Counted from the stretch's first letter, positions 9,026 through 17,980 are shown. The stretch is DNA of 64,000 nucleotides from Oxalobacteraceae bacterium (GCA_013284265.1 JABTBR010000009.1:1-64000); one strand, 5' to 3'. Notes: generated by a model not told the origin, from the sequence alone. Made by a program: numbers and translations.

Positions 9026-9057
9026 GCCGCGTCCCTGCAATCCGCACCGTCGCCGAG

Positions 9058-9087
9058 CCGCCTGCTTCCACCGAAGCAGGCGGTTTT
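9058..9087 (+). terminator. Intrinsic terminator after the diguanylate cyclase gene
   Basis: A perfect 11-bp stem (CCGCCTGCTTC / GAAGCAGGCGG) with a CACC loop is followed by TTTTGCTTT, 33 bp downstream of the stop codon. Confidence 0.88.
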
Positions 9088-9116
9088 GCTTTGGGGGCCG
9101 TGCCTTGGCTCTGAAA

Positions 9117-9215
9117 AACCCACGGCGTAACCCTGGGGGCCTGTCCCACAGGGACAGGCGGGGCGCAGCCCCTCTCCGGACCCTAAGGTCAGACCCCAGC
9201 TCTTTGCCGTGGGTT
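9117..9215. repeat. Intergenic palindromic element, copy 5 (rearranged long form)
   Basis: The outer arms AACCCACGGC and GCCGTGGGTT are intact. The internal modules are inverted relative to copy 3: CCTGTCCCACAGGGACAGG comes first, then GGGGCGCAGCCCC, then GGTCAGACCCC. This is evidence that the core can flip between fixed ends. Confidence 0.85.
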
Positions 9216-9364
9216 TAAATATCTGCCGACGGCCCGCCAAGCAAGCATCTTCCGCCTCCCGTCCTCCGCCCTGGGTTTAAAAACTTGTCGCTCTGCCAGC
9301 TTTCACAGCCTCCCACTGCACCTTCCCGCCAGAAATAAAGCCAAAAATTAAATTATTTTGCCCC
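9216..9364. other. Non-coding stretch ahead of the fliC promoter
   Basis: No gene is visible. A CCGCCCTGGGTTTAAA fragment near 9263-9280 resembles a decayed end of the palindromic element. The sequence becomes AT-rich towards the fliC promoter. Confidence 0.6.
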
Positions 9365-9392
9365 TAAAGATTCGCCAATAACTGTCGTTTAA
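9365..9392 (+). promoter_or_regulatory. Candidate FliA (sigma-28) promoter of fliC
   Basis: TAAA (9365-9368) followed by G, then exactly 15 bp, then GTCGTTTA (9384-9391). The -10 element is a weaker match to GCCGATAA/GCCGTTAA than at fliD or flgM, but the spacing is exact and the flagellin gene is the classical FliA target. The leader would be about 170 nt. Confidence 0.6.
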
Positions 9393-9569
9393 CGGGCATG
9401 TCTGCCGAACTTAAGGGCTGAAAAAAGAAATTTAGGCGCGATTTCACTCTCAATTTTCCCTTGGAGCAACCGTTACCCATTACAACAGCGGTTTGATTGT
9501 CTCGGAACATGGAGACAGACCAAAGTGAAATGAGCAGCTCGCCCGAATCGAAATACACGGAGAATCATC

Positions 9570-11087
9570 ATGGCACAAGTCATTAACACCAATATTGCAT
9601 CGGTCAACTCGCAGCGTAACCTGAATACGTCCCAAGCATCGCTGTCGACCTCGCTGCAACGCTTGTCTTCCGGCCTGCGCATCAACAGCGCCAAAGACGA
9701 CGCCGCAGGTCTGGCGATTTCGGAACGCTTCACTTCGCAAGTACGAGGCAATACTCAGGCAGCCCGTAACGCCAACGACGGTATCTCGCTGGCTCAGACG
9801 GCTGAGGGTGGTTTGAGCACCGCGGGCGATCTGCTGCAGCGTATCCGCGAACTGGCCGTGCAGTCGGCCAACGGCAGTAACTCCTCGTCCGACCGCAAAT
9901 CGATCCAGAACGAGGTCTCGGCCCTGTCCAAGGAACTCGACCGCGTCGCCACCAGCACCCAGTTCAACGGCCAGAACGTCCTCGACGGCACCCTGACCAG
10001 CACCCAGTTCCAGGTCGGCGCCAATTCGAACCAGACCATCAATATCGGTGTGCAGAGCGCCAAGGCAACCGATCTGGGCAACAATGTGATCCGCCCGGTC
10101 GATACCGCCTCCTCGCAGTCCCAGGCTTACGCTACCGCCACCAACGGCGTGACCGCCGCGGAAACCCTGACCATCAACTCCGGTGTCGGCGTAACCAGCA
10201 CCGTGATTGCCGCCGTCGGCGACAGCGCCAAGCAGGTGGCTGACAAGGTCAATGCACTGAGCACCACCAGCGGCGTCACCGCCCAGGCGAAAACCACCGC
10301 CACCCTGGCCTTCGTCGGTACCGATCTGACCGGTGCCGCGGTTGACGGCCCGATCCAGTTCTCGCTGAAAAGCTCGAACTCGACCGCCGTCACCATTTCG
10401 GCCTCGGTCAAGGGCGGCGACCTGTCGGCCATCGCCCAGGCGATCAATGCGCAAACCGCCAGCACCAATGTGACGGCCAGCGTCAAGATCGACCAGGCAA
10501 CCGGCTTCAAGGAACTGCAACTGGACAACAATGCCGGCGACGACATCCACATCACCCCGGCAACGGCGGCGGGCGTCAACACCGGTCTGACCAATGCGAC
10601 CATCCGTGGCGCCGACGTGGCCGGTGTTGCCTCGACCACCACGGTGCCACTGACCTCGACCGACATCACCATTGGTGGCCGCGTCGAGTTCTCGGCCGAT
10701 AGCGGTTTCTCGATCACCAGCGCAGGCGGCAACACCATCACCGGTGCCGCCACCGTGGGTAGCCAGCTGGACCAGGTCGCCACCATCGACGTGAGCTCGG
10801 TCGCCGGTTCCAACAAGGCCCTGCTGACCATCGATTCGGCGCTGAACCAGATCAATAGCAACCGCGCGGCACTCGGTGCGATCCAGAACCGTTTCGCTTC
10901 GACCATCTCGAACCTGCAAACGACGACGGAAAATCTGACCGCCTCGCGCAGCCGGATTCAAGATACCGACTTCGCGGCGGAAACGGCCAACCTGACGCGC
11001 GGCCAGATTCTGCAGCAAGCCGGTACCGCCATCCTGGCGCAGGCCAACTCGCTGCCGAACGGCGTGCTGTCTCTGCTGCGTGGTTAA
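9570..11087 (+). CDS. fliC: Flagellin
   Basis: The 505-residue protein is the filament subunit, exported through the flagellar type III gate. The N-terminal D0/D1 region is canonical ([39 protein letters not shown]). So is the C-terminal D0 ([20 protein letters not shown], ending VLSLLRG). The middle (about 170-400) is a Thr/Ala/Ser-rich variable region with a flagellin-IN-like segment, forming the exposed D2/D3 domains. GGAG at 9559-9562 is the Shine-Dalgarno. It is the only flagellin gene in the window. A terminator follows, so it is probably a single-gene transcript under FliA. Confidence 0.97.
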   Translation: MAQVINTNIASVNSQRNLNTSQASLSTSLQRLSSGLRINSAKDDAAGLAISERFTSQVRGNTQAARNANDGISLAQTAEGGLSTAGDLLQRIRELAVQSANGSNSSSDRKSIQNEVSALSKELDRVATSTQFNGQNVLDGTLTSTQFQVGANSNQTINIGVQSAKATDLGNNVIRPVDTASSQSQAYATATNGVTAAETLTINSGVGVTSTVIAAVGDSAKQVADKVNALSTTSGVTAQAKTTATLAFVGTDLTGAAVDGPIQFSLKSSNSTAVTISASVKGGDLSAIAQAINAQTASTNVTASVKIDQATGFKELQLDNNAGDDIHITPATAAGVNTGLTNATIRGADVAGVASTTTVPLTSTDITIGGRVEFSADSGFSITSAGGNTITGAATVGSQLDQVATIDVSSVAGSNKALLTIDSALNQINSNRAALGAIQNRFASTISNLQTTTENLTASRSRIQDTDFAAETANLTRGQILQQAGTAILAQANSLPNGVLSLLRG

Positions 11088-11128
11088 TTCGGTGTAAATT
11101 AAGGTTAAAACATCGAAATGGACCGGTT

Positions 11129-11159
11129 CCCCGGCTGACCTGGTCAGCCGGGGATTTTT
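11129..11159 (+). terminator. Intrinsic terminator after fliC
   Basis: CCCCGGCTGACC (11129-11140) and GGTCAGCCGGGG (11142-11153) form a GC-rich hairpin with the inner pairs opening into a loop, followed by ATTTTT. It lies about 40 bp after the fliC stop. Confidence 0.88.
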
Positions 11160-11174
11160 CACAAAGGAAGTATC

Positions 11175-11552
11175 ATGACTATCGATGCAATTGGTTCGGC
11201 CACGCCGGCCAGAACGACGGAAAGAACGGTCATCGGCAGCGAGGCCGCCGTGCTGCAGGGCGGTGGGCGCGTCCCGGCCACGACGCTGGAAACGGCGACG
11301 GCGGTAAAGAGCGCGGCACCCGTGCCGACCCTCGATCAGGTGACCCAGGCGGTGTCGAAATTGAACGAATCGGCCCAGGCCAAGTCGCAGGGGCTGGAGT
11401 TTTCGATCGACAACGACAGCAAGCGCACCATCGTCAAGGTGATCGACCAGACCACCAAGGAAGTGCTGCGCCAGATTCCCTCGCCCGAGGCGCTGGAAAT
11501 CGCCAAATCGCTCGGTTCGAGCAAAGGTTTGCTGATCAAGCAGACCGCCTGA
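11175..11552 (+). CDS. flaG: FlaG family flagellar protein
   Basis: The 125-residue product has the FlaG C-terminal domain (LEFSIDNDSKRTIVKVIDQ, EVLRQIPSPEALEIAKSLG). The first 50 residues are low complexity. FlaG proteins influence filament length and are usually encoded between fliC and fliD, as here. AAAGGAAG lies 5 bp before the ATG. It is flanked by terminators on both sides, so it probably has its own promoter or relies on read-through from fliC. Confidence 0.93.
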   Translation: MTIDAIGSATPARTTERTVIGSEAAVLQGGGRVPATTLETATAVKSAAPVPTLDQVTQAVSKLNESAQAKSQGLEFSIDNDSKRTIVKVIDQTTKEVLRQIPSPEALEIAKSLGSSKGLLIKQTA

Positions 11553-11553
11553 A

Positions 11554-11581
11554 GCGGGCGCGCCTGCGCGCGCCGCTTTTT
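11554..11581 (+). terminator. Intrinsic terminator after flaG
   Basis: GCGGGCGCGC and GCGCGCGCCGC form a GC-rich stem with one bulge, followed by TTTTT (11577-11581). It starts right after the flaG stop, which supports independent transcription of fliD. Confidence 0.65.
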
Positions 11582-11785
11582 CCCACCCCATGCCATACTG
11601 GGCGTGCGGACCACTTCGCGGGCTGACCGCAGCATCGGCAGGCATTCGCCCGCCCTCTCTTGTCATGCCATCCGTCATGCCGCCCGCGCGGCCACGTCCC
11701 CGGCAACGAGCCCGGGCCAGCATCCTGCCGACTGCGATCGGGCGCCCCTGCGGGCGTCGCTCAAACAAAGCGGGATTCCCCCCTC

Positions 11786-11812
11786 TCAAGTCGCCTTAGA
11801 TCGCGCCGATAA
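11786..11812 (+). promoter_or_regulatory. FliA (sigma-28) promoter of fliD-fliS-fliT
   Basis: TCAA (11786-11789) followed by G, exactly 15 bp (11790-11804), then a perfect GCCGATAA (11805-11812). It ends 34 bp before the fliD GTG start. The rest of the flaG-fliD gap shows no gene. Confidence 0.82.
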
Positions 11813-11846
11813 TGTCTTATATTATCGTTTTACACAGGAGTACAAA

Positions 11847-14516
11847 GTGGGTATCTCTTCTCCGGGCATCGGATCCAATCTGAACGTCAACGACATCATC
11901 ACCAAGTTGATGGCGGTGGAGTCGCAGCCGCTCGCCTCCTTTGACAAGAAATCGGCCAGCTACCTGGGCAAGGTATCGGCCTTCGGCAGCCTGTCCGGCG
12001 CCCTGGGCACCTTCCAGGGCGCGCTGACCAGCCTGACCACCCTGTCCGGCATCCAGGCCCTGACCAGTACCTCCACCGACAGCGCCATCGTCAGCGGCAG
12101 CGCCAGCGCCAAGGCCGTGGCCGGCACCTACCGGGTCGACGTGAGCCAGGTGGCGCAAGCCCAGACGCTGGCCTCGGGCGGCTATAAATCGGTCAGCGCC
12201 AGTATCGGCCTGGGCGCCACCACCACCCTGAACATCCAGATGGGTAGCGTCAGCGGCGGCGGTTTCGGCCTGGCCGGCACCCAGCTCGGCGCCGGCGTGC
12301 TCAGCGGCGGCATCACCCCGGGCGGCCTGTCGATCAACAATACCGCCATCGCCACCGACAACAGCACCCGCAGCGCGCGCCTGCTGGCCGACGCCATCAA
12401 TGCCAAGAGCGCCACCACCGGCGTGACGGCCAAGGCCAGCGCCACCGTCACCAGCGCCACCCTGTTCGGCGCGGCCGGCGCCAGCAGCTTCGGCGACGTC
12501 GACACCAGCGGCGGCGGCAGCTATGCGCTGAGCGTGGGCGGCGTGGAAATCGCGGCCCAGCTGGCCAATGTGGCCGGCGGCGCCGGCGTCACGGCCGCCA
12601 GCATCGATGCCGCGCTGACGGGCAACACCGCCGTCACCCGCGCCCTGGCCGACGCCAACATCACCGTCAGCGGCACGGCCGCCGATGGCACCTTGCAATT
12701 TACCAACTCGGACGGCTCGAATATCGCCATCGCCGAGTCGGTCAATGGGGCCGTGAACGGCGGCATCGGCAATAGCGGCAGCGCCAACATCGGTTCGAGC
12801 ACCACGGCGCTCAGTTCGATCTCGCTGACCTCCACCAACGGCAGCCAGATCACCGTGGGCGGCAGCAATCCGGCCGCCGCCGGCCTGACCGCCGGCGTGG
12901 GCGGCAGTTATACCGGCACCACCTTTACCCAGGACGCCACCCGCAGCAGCGGCAATATCGTCATCGACAGCAGCAACAACAATCTGCAAGGCATCCGCGA
13001 CGCCATCAACAAGGCCAATTTCGGCGTGACGGCCAGCATCGTCGGCGACGGCAGCAGCACCCCGAATCACCTGGTGCTGACCTCCAGCGCCACCGGCGCC
13101 AACTCGACCATGCGCATCAGCGTGGCCGGCAGCGGCGCCGACCCGGCCGACCCGGCCCTAGTCAGCCTGCTGGCCTATGATCCGGCCGGCGTGCAAAACC
13201 TGAGCCAGAAGGCCGCCGCCCAGGATACCTTTGCCAACGTCAACGGCATCGCCGTCACCAGCACCAGCACCAGCATCACCGGCGCCGTCGAGGGCCTGTC
13301 GCTGAGCGTGGGCAAGGTCGGCAGCGCCAGCATCACGCTGGCCAAGGACAGCGGTTCGCTGACGACCTCGATCAACGGTTTCATCAAGGCCTACAATGAG
13401 CTGACCAACCAGATCACCCAGCTGTCCGGCTACGATGCGGAAACCAAGACCGGTGGCCCGCTGCTGGGCGACTCCACCGTGCAAACCCTGCAAGCCCAGC
13501 TGCGCAAGCAATTGTCCAATTCCATCACCGGCCTGCAGGGCAATCTCAGCAATCTGAGCCAGGTAGGCATCGCCTTCCAGAAAAACGGCACGCTGACGCT
13601 GGATTCGGCCAAGCTGAACAAGGCGATCAGCACCAATTTCAGCGATATCGCCGGCCTGTTCGCCGCGCTGGGAAAAAGCACCGACAGCAATGTGAGCTTC
13701 CTCAGTTCGACCAGCGCCACCAAGGCCGGCCAGTACGAGCTCAACATCACCCAGCTGGCCACCCAGGGCAGCATCAAGGCCGCCGCCCCCGCGCCCGCCA
13801 ACACGGTGATCGCGGCCGATACCACCTGGACGGTCAAGCTCAACGATTCGATTCCCACCACCACCGTCAACGTGGCCAGCGTCAGCCTGCCCGCCGGCAG
13901 CTACACGCCGACGGCCCTGGCCACGCTGCTGCAATCGGCCATCAACGGCGCCAGCAGTTTCAGCGCCAGCGGCGCCACCGTGACGGTGGCCGTCGACGAC
14001 GATGGCGCCCTGAAGGTGACGTCGAACCGTTTCGGCTCCAAATCGAATATCAAGTTCACCGGCGAGACCGGCACGGCCGTGTCCGACATCTTCGGCGCCG
14101 CCAGCGCCGTCGACGGGGTGGACGTGGCCGGCACCATCGGCAGCTTTGCCGCCGTCGGCGATGGCCAGGTCCTGAGCGGCGCGCCCGGCGCGCCGACCGA
14201 CGGCCTGAAAGTGGAAGTCAAGGGCGATACCCTGGGCAAGCGCGGCGAAGTCGGCTTTTCCCAGGGCTATGCCTACCAGCTCAACAACCTGGCCTCGGCC
14301 TTCCTCGGCGCCAAAGGCTATATCGCCGGCCGCACCTCGGGCCTGAACGACAGCGTCAAGAGTATTTCAAAGCAAAAAGACGACTTCAGCGCTAAACTGG
14401 TCGATATCGAGGCCCGTTACCGCAAGCAATATTCGGCGCTCGATACGGCCCTTTCCAGCCTGAGCACCACCGCCTCATTCTTGACCCAGCAATTCGCCGC
14501 CATGGCCAAGAGCTAA
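11847..14516 (+). CDS. fliD: Flagellar filament cap protein FliD (HAP2), unusually long
   Basis: FliD caps the growing filament and folds flagellin. The N-terminal domain is typical (ISSPGIGSNLNVNDIITKLM). The C-terminal domain is also present (FIKAYNELTNQITQLSGYD, QVGIAFQKNGTLTLDSAKL, ending QQFAAMAKS). GTG at 11847 with AGGAG at 11836-11840 gives 889 residues, against roughly 450-650 for most FliDs. The extra length is Ser/Thr/Ala/Gly-rich sequence in the middle and two long inserts with flagellin-IN character. The frame is open a further 81 codons upstream, but this crosses the flaG terminator and the FliA promoter and has no Shine-Dalgarno. fliS and fliT follow in the same transcript. Confidence 0.94.
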   Translation: MGISSPGIGSNLNVNDIITKLMAVESQPLASFDKKSASYLGKVSAFGSLSGALGTFQGALTSLTTLSGIQALTSTSTDSAIVSGSASAKAVAGTYRVDVSQVAQAQTLASGGYKSVSASIGLGATTTLNIQMGSVSGGGFGLAGTQLGAGVLSGGITPGGLSINNTAIATDNSTRSARLLADAINAKSATTGVTAKASATVTSATLFGAAGASSFGDVDTSGGGSYALSVGGVEIAAQLANVAGGAGVTAASIDAALTGNTAVTRALADANITVSGTAADGTLQFTNSDGSNIAIAESVNGAVNGGIGNSGSANIGSSTTALSSISLTSTNGSQITVGGSNPAAAGLTAGVGGSYTGTTFTQDATRSSGNIVIDSSNNNLQGIRDAINKANFGVTASIVGDGSSTPNHLVLTSSATGANSTMRISVAGSGADPADPALVSLLAYDPAGVQNLSQKAAAQDTFANVNGIAVTSTSTSITGAVEGLSLSVGKVGSASITLAKDSGSLTTSINGFIKAYNELTNQITQLSGYDAETKTGGPLLGDSTVQTLQAQLRKQLSNSITGLQGNLSNLSQVGIAFQKNGTLTLDSAKLNKAISTNFSDIAGLFAALGKSTDSNVSFLSSTSATKAGQYELNITQLATQGSIKAAAPAPANTVIAADTTWTVKLNDSIPTTTVNVASVSLPAGSYTPTALATLLQSAINGASSFSASGATVTVAVDDDGALKVTSNRFGSKSNIKFTGETGTAVSDIFGAASAVDGVDVAGTIGSFAAVGDGQVLSGAPGAPTDGLKVEVKGDTLGKRGEVGFSQGYAYQLNNLASAFLGAKGYIAGRTSGLNDSVKSISKQKDDFSAKLVDIEARYRKQYSALDTALSSLSTTASFLTQQFAAMAKS

Positions 14517-14533
14517 TTCACAGGAGACAGACA

Positions 14534-14968
14534 ATGTTCGGATCCCGACAAACTGGCGTGCATGCCTACGCAAAAGTAGGCATCGAAACAGGTGTCGTCG
14601 CCGCCAGCCCGCACAAGCTGATCGTGATGCTGTTCGACGGCGCCTTGGTGGCCATCAGCAATGCCATGATGCATATGCGCAATGGCGACATCGGCGAGAA
14701 GGGCAAGTCGATTTCCAAGGCCATCGCCATCATCGACAGCGGCTTGCGCGCGGCGCTCGACAAGAAGGCCGGCGGCGAGATCGCCGAAGGCCTGGACTCC
14801 CTGTACGAATACATGAGTTCGCGCCTGCTGACGGCCAACCTCAAGAACGACCAGACCATCCTGGAAGAAGTGCAGCGCCTGCTCAAGGAATTGCGCGACA
14901 CCTGGAACGCCATCGCCGATACCCCGGCCGTGACCGGCAAACCTTCCCCTACCCTTGCGAGCGCCTGA
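14534..14968 (+). CDS. fliS: Flagellin export chaperone FliS
   Basis: This 144-residue helical protein binds the flagellin C-terminus to prevent premature polymerisation. The conserved core SPHKLIVMLFDGAL is at about 25-38. Further support comes from GEKGKSISKAIAIIDSGLRAAL and SLYEYMSSRLLTANLKND. AGGAG at 14522-14526 precedes the ATG. It lies 17 bp after fliD and 3 bp before fliT, one operon. Confidence 0.95.
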   Translation: MFGSRQTGVHAYAKVGIETGVVAASPHKLIVMLFDGALVAISNAMMHMRNGDIGEKGKSISKAIAIIDSGLRAALDKKAGGEIAEGLDSLYEYMSSRLLTANLKNDQTILEEVQRLLKELRDTWNAIADTPAVTGKPSPTLASA

Positions 14969-14971
14969 CAC

Positions 14972-15301
14972 ATGATGACGAACCAAGAATCCCTGGCGAT
15001 CTACAGCGCGATGGCGCAACTGAGCGAGCAGATGCTGGTGGCCGCCCGCAATAACGACTGGGACCAGCTGGTCCTGCTCGAACAGCATAGCGCGGCCCAT
15101 GTGCAGGTGCTCAAGCAGCATGACGGCGCCGCGCCGCTGCAGGGCGAGCAGCGCGAGCGCAAGATCGAGCTGATCCGCCAGATGCTCACGGCCGACCGCC
15201 AGATCCGCGACCTGACCATGCCCTGGATGGCCCAGCTGTCGGCCCTGATCAACAATACCGGCGCCGAACGGCGCCTCGCCAACGCCTACGGCGGCGTCTA
15301 A
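14972..15301 (+). CDS. fliT: FliT-like flagellar chaperone
   Basis: The 109-residue all-helical protein fits FliT by size, position after fliS and amphipathic pattern (residues 1-100). FliT chaperones FliD and, in enterobacteria, also binds FlhDC. Sequence conservation in this family is low, so the call leans on context. Two adjacent in-frame ATGs (14972, 14975) are possible starts. Confidence 0.8.
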   Translation: MMTNQESLAIYSAMAQLSEQMLVAARNNDWDQLVLLEQHSAAHVQVLKQHDGAAPLQGEQRERKIELIRQMLTADRQIRDLTMPWMAQLSALINNTGAERRLANAYGGV

Positions 15302-15315
15302 ACCGTCCGCGCGCC

Positions 15316-16743
15316 ATGTTGCCGCGCCTGGACGCCAGCGTCGCGCCGGTCAAGCCGGCCGATTCCGCCACGCCGGTGCAGCCGGCCGGCGAGCCGCGCC
15401 AGGCCGCCTTCCAGCGCTCGCTGCAGTCGCTGGTGGGGCAAAGCATGGCCGCCCAGGTGCTGTCCCAATATAGCGATGGCAGTTTCCTCGTCAAGGTGGC
15501 CGGCAACCAGGCGCGCATGCTGCTCCCGCCCGGCGTCCAGGTCGGCACCGAAGTCCCGCTGACCTTAATCGCGGCCAATCCCCGTCCCGTGTTCCAGTTC
15601 GGCAGCGGCGGCGCCCAGGGCGCGCCGGCGCCGCTGGTCTATCCGGAAGCCCTGCCCGGCGCCGCGCCGGCCGACGCCGAAGCGGCCACCCTGCCGTCCC
15701 AGAATCCCGCCGCCGGCCAGACCGGCATGGCCAAGCCCGCGCCCGGCAATGCCACGCTGCCGGGCAGCGCCCCGCCCCTGCCGGCCGGGGTCAAGGGCGA
15801 GGCCAATCCGGCCGCCAGCGCCCCGCCAAGCCAGACGCAGCCGGGCGCAGCGAAGGCCACCCTACCGGCCGCCGGCCAGGGCACGGTGCTACCGGGCCAG
15901 CTGCAGGCCGACACGCCGGATGGCCCCGCGCCGAGCCAGACCCAGGCCCAGACCCAGACGCAAACGCGCCCGCTCAGCCTGGCCGCGACCCTGCTAGGCC
16001 GCGCCCCGCTGACGCCGGCCAATGAATTGCCGCCGCTGGACGCGAAAACCCTGCCGGCCACCCTGAGTCCGATGGCCCGCGCGCTGACTACCATGCTGAG
16101 CACGGCGCAGGCCCCGGCCGGCGCCCCCGTCATCCTCAGCGGCAAGACCCCGCTGACGGGCAAGGCCGCGCCCGACACCGCCACGCTGGCCACGACCTTG
16201 CGCGACACCCTGAGCCAGAGCGGCCTGTTCTACGAATCCCATGTGACCGAATGGGTCAAGGGCGAGCGCAGCCTGACCGACTTGATGCGCGAGCCGCAGA
16301 TGCAGCGCCTGATGCAGGGCGCCGACGCGGCGGCGCGCGCGGCCACGGCCGGCCCGGATCTGGCGGCGGCCCAGATGGTTAATCAGCAACTGCACGCCCA
16401 TGAGCAGGCGCGCGTGCAGTGGCATGGCGAAGCCTGGCCCGGCCAGCCCATGCAGTGGGAAGTGCGGCGCGACGACAGCGAGGGCGGCAAACAGCAGGGC
16501 AAGGATGGCGAGCCCGACGCCGGACAGGTCTGGCGCAGCGGCGTGCGCTTCCGTTTCGCCGCGCTGGGCCAGGTATCGGCCACGGTGACGCTGGTGGGCG
16601 ATCAGGTGCATATCCAGGTGCAAGCCGATAGCGAGAACGCGGCCGGTACGCTGCGCAGTTATGCGGGCACGCTGGAACAGGCGATGGAGGCGGCCGGGGC
16701 GCCGCTATCCTCCCTGACCATCAAGGCCGGGGACGGGACCTAG
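15316..16743 (+). CDS. FliK-like hook-length control domain protein
   Basis: The 475-residue product has a folded N-terminal segment (about 25-100), a long Pro/Ala/Gln-rich linker (about 105-240), and a C-terminal region. The last 100 residues (VRFRFAALGQVSATVTLVG ... LSSLTI) match the hook-length control C-terminal domain. It is distinct from the canonical fliK at 24247. It is immediately followed (1 bp gap) by a gene for an FlhB-like C-terminal domain, the natural partner of FliK-type switches. I infer a second, specialised ruler/switch pair. It has no strong Shine-Dalgarno and is probably co-translated with fliT. Confidence 0.78.
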   Translation: MLPRLDASVAPVKPADSATPVQPAGEPRQAAFQRSLQSLVGQSMAAQVLSQYSDGSFLVKVAGNQARMLLPPGVQVGTEVPLTLIAANPRPVFQFGSGGAQGAPAPLVYPEALPGAAPADAEAATLPSQNPAAGQTGMAKPAPGNATLPGSAPPLPAGVKGEANPAASAPPSQTQPGAAKATLPAAGQGTVLPGQLQADTPDGPAPSQTQAQTQTQTRPLSLAATLLGRAPLTPANELPPLDAKTLPATLSPMARALTTMLSTAQAPAGAPVILSGKTPLTGKAAPDTATLATTLRDTLSQSGLFYESHVTEWVKGERSLTDLMREPQMQRLMQGADAAARAATAGPDLAAAQMVNQQLHAHEQARVQWHGEAWPGQPMQWEVRRDDSEGGKQQGKDGEPDAGQVWRSGVRFRFAALGQVSATVTLVGDQVHIQVQADSENAAGTLRSYAGTLEQAMEAAGAPLSSLTIKAGDGT

Positions 16744-16744
16744 C

Positions 16745-17107
16745 ATGGCCGCGGGACATGACAAACAGGCGCCGCGGCGCCCGCTGAAAAGCGCGGTGGC
16801 GCTGGCCTACCAGAGCGGCGCGCCGGCGCCGAAAGTGGTGGCCAAGGGGCGTGGGCTGGTGGCCGAGCAGATCATCGCGGTCGCGGCCGAGAGCGGCGTG
16901 TTCGTGCACGAATCGCGCGAACTGGTGTCCTTGTTGATGGAAATCGACCTCGACAAGCAGATACCGCCGATGCTGTATCGAACAATTGCGGAACTGCTGG
17001 CCTGGCTATATCATATTGAAGCAGCGCAAAAGTCTGGCGAGCCGCCTCCGGCGCCGCCGGAACTCCAGCTGCCGCCACCGGAACCCGACACTTCACTGGA
17101 CAACTGA
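16745..17107 (+). CDS. Stand-alone FlhB C-terminal domain protein (FlhX-like)
   Basis: The 120-residue product aligns with the cytoplasmic C-terminal domain of FlhB/YscU export switches: AVALAYQSGAPAPKVVAKG, LVAEQIIAVAAESGVFVHES, and LVSLLMEIDLDKQIPPMLY. It lacks the membrane part. It also lacks the N-P-T-H self-cleavage motif that the full FlhB at the right edge keeps (VVTNPTHFAVAL); here the conserved sequence begins just after where NPTH would lie. Family precedent: such FlhX proteins can partly substitute for the FlhB C-terminal fragment. The tail (100-120) is Pro-rich. Confidence 0.88.
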   Translation: MAAGHDKQAPRRPLKSAVALAYQSGAPAPKVVAKGRGLVAEQIIAVAAESGVFVHESRELVSLLMEIDLDKQIPPMLYRTIAELLAWLYHIEAAQKSGEPPPAPPELQLPPPEPDTSLDN

Positions 17108-17113
17108 CCCTCG

Positions 17114-17872
17114 ATGCAATCATTTATTCAGGACGCGGATCTGGAAAACTGGCACGACTTCGAAGTCGAATCGCGCAGGGAGATCATCGCCCTGCTGCGC
17201 GGCATCGGCGAGAAAAACCAGCTGATCCGCATGCTGATCCATGGCGAGGCCGACGTCTGCGTCACCTCCATCCTGGACGTGCGGGACGACGATACGGTGC
17301 TGCTGGACTGCTCGATCGACCAGGAGCAGAACAAGCGCATCCTCGCCTCCAAGGGCGTGTCCTTCGAGACCACGCTGGACAAGATCCGCATCCTGTTCTC
17401 GGCCGACAAGGTCGAAAAAACCCTGTACGAAGGCAATGCCGCCTTCCAGATCGCCCTGCCGATTTCCCTGATCCGTTTGCAGCGGCGCGAGTTTTACCGC
17501 ATGGCCACGCCGGTCAGCAATCCGGTGCGCGTGACGATCCCGCTGCCGGCCGAGCTGGGCGGTGGCAGCAGCACCTTCCCGCTGGCCGACATCAGCTGCG
17601 GCGGCATCGCCATCCTGGACAATAAATTGATCTTGGGCGACACCATCGGCAAGGATTACACCGATTGCAGCATCGATTTGCCCGATGTGGGCAATGTGAC
17701 GACCACCCTGCAGATCCGCAATTGCCTGGATATGACTTTGCTTAACAACAAGTCGAATCGGCGGCTGGGCTGCCAGTTCATCGATATTCCGCGCCCCATG
17801 CTGGCCTATGTGCAGCGCTATATCACCAAGCTGGAGCGGGAGCGCAATGCCCGCATTGCCGGGCTGAGCTGA
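17114..17872 (+). CDS. ycgR: PilZ-domain flagellar brake protein (YcgR/FlgZ)
   Basis: The 252-residue product slows or stops the motor when it binds cyclic di-GMP. It has an N-terminal YcgR-type domain (about 12-115) and a C-terminal PilZ domain. The ligand-binding motif is intact: RxxxR at R125-R129 (REFYR) and DxSxxG at D159-G164 (DISCGG). The ATG lies 6 bp after the FlhB-like gene, with no clear Shine-Dalgarno, so coupling is likely. Palindromic copy 6 separates it from the convergent fliE. Confidence 0.93.
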   Translation: MQSFIQDADLENWHDFEVESRREIIALLRGIGEKNQLIRMLIHGEADVCVTSILDVRDDDTVLLDCSIDQEQNKRILASKGVSFETTLDKIRILFSADKVEKTLYEGNAAFQIALPISLIRLQRREFYRMATPVSNPVRVTIPLPAELGGGSSTFPLADISCGGIAILDNKLILGDTIGKDYTDCSIDLPDVGNVTTTLQIRNCLDMTLLNNKSNRRLGCQFIDIPRPMLAYVQRYITKLERERNARIAGLS

Positions 17873-17876
17873 ATAA

Positions 17877-17939
17877 AACCCACGGCGTAACCCTGGGGTC
17901 TGACCCGGCGGGTCAGACCCCGGCTCTTTGCCGTGGGTT
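17877..17939. repeat. Intergenic palindromic element, copy 6 (short form, near-perfect)
   Basis: This is the cleanest short copy. The outer arms AACCCACGGC / GCCGTGGGTT enclose an inner palindrome GGGGTCTGACCC-GGC-GGGTCAGACCCC, differing only in the spacers (GTAACCCT versus GGCTCTTT). It sits in the 108-bp gap between the convergent ycgR and fliE genes. Confidence 0.92.
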
Positions 17940-17980
17940 CCAACATGGCCGGCGGCCCGCCAGCGCCCGCCCCCTCTTTC

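Noticed and set aside
11604-11846. N-terminal extension of FliD from position 11604
   Set aside because: It crosses a perfect FliA promoter and lies just after the flaG terminator, with no conserved sequence; the GTG at 11847 has AGGAG.
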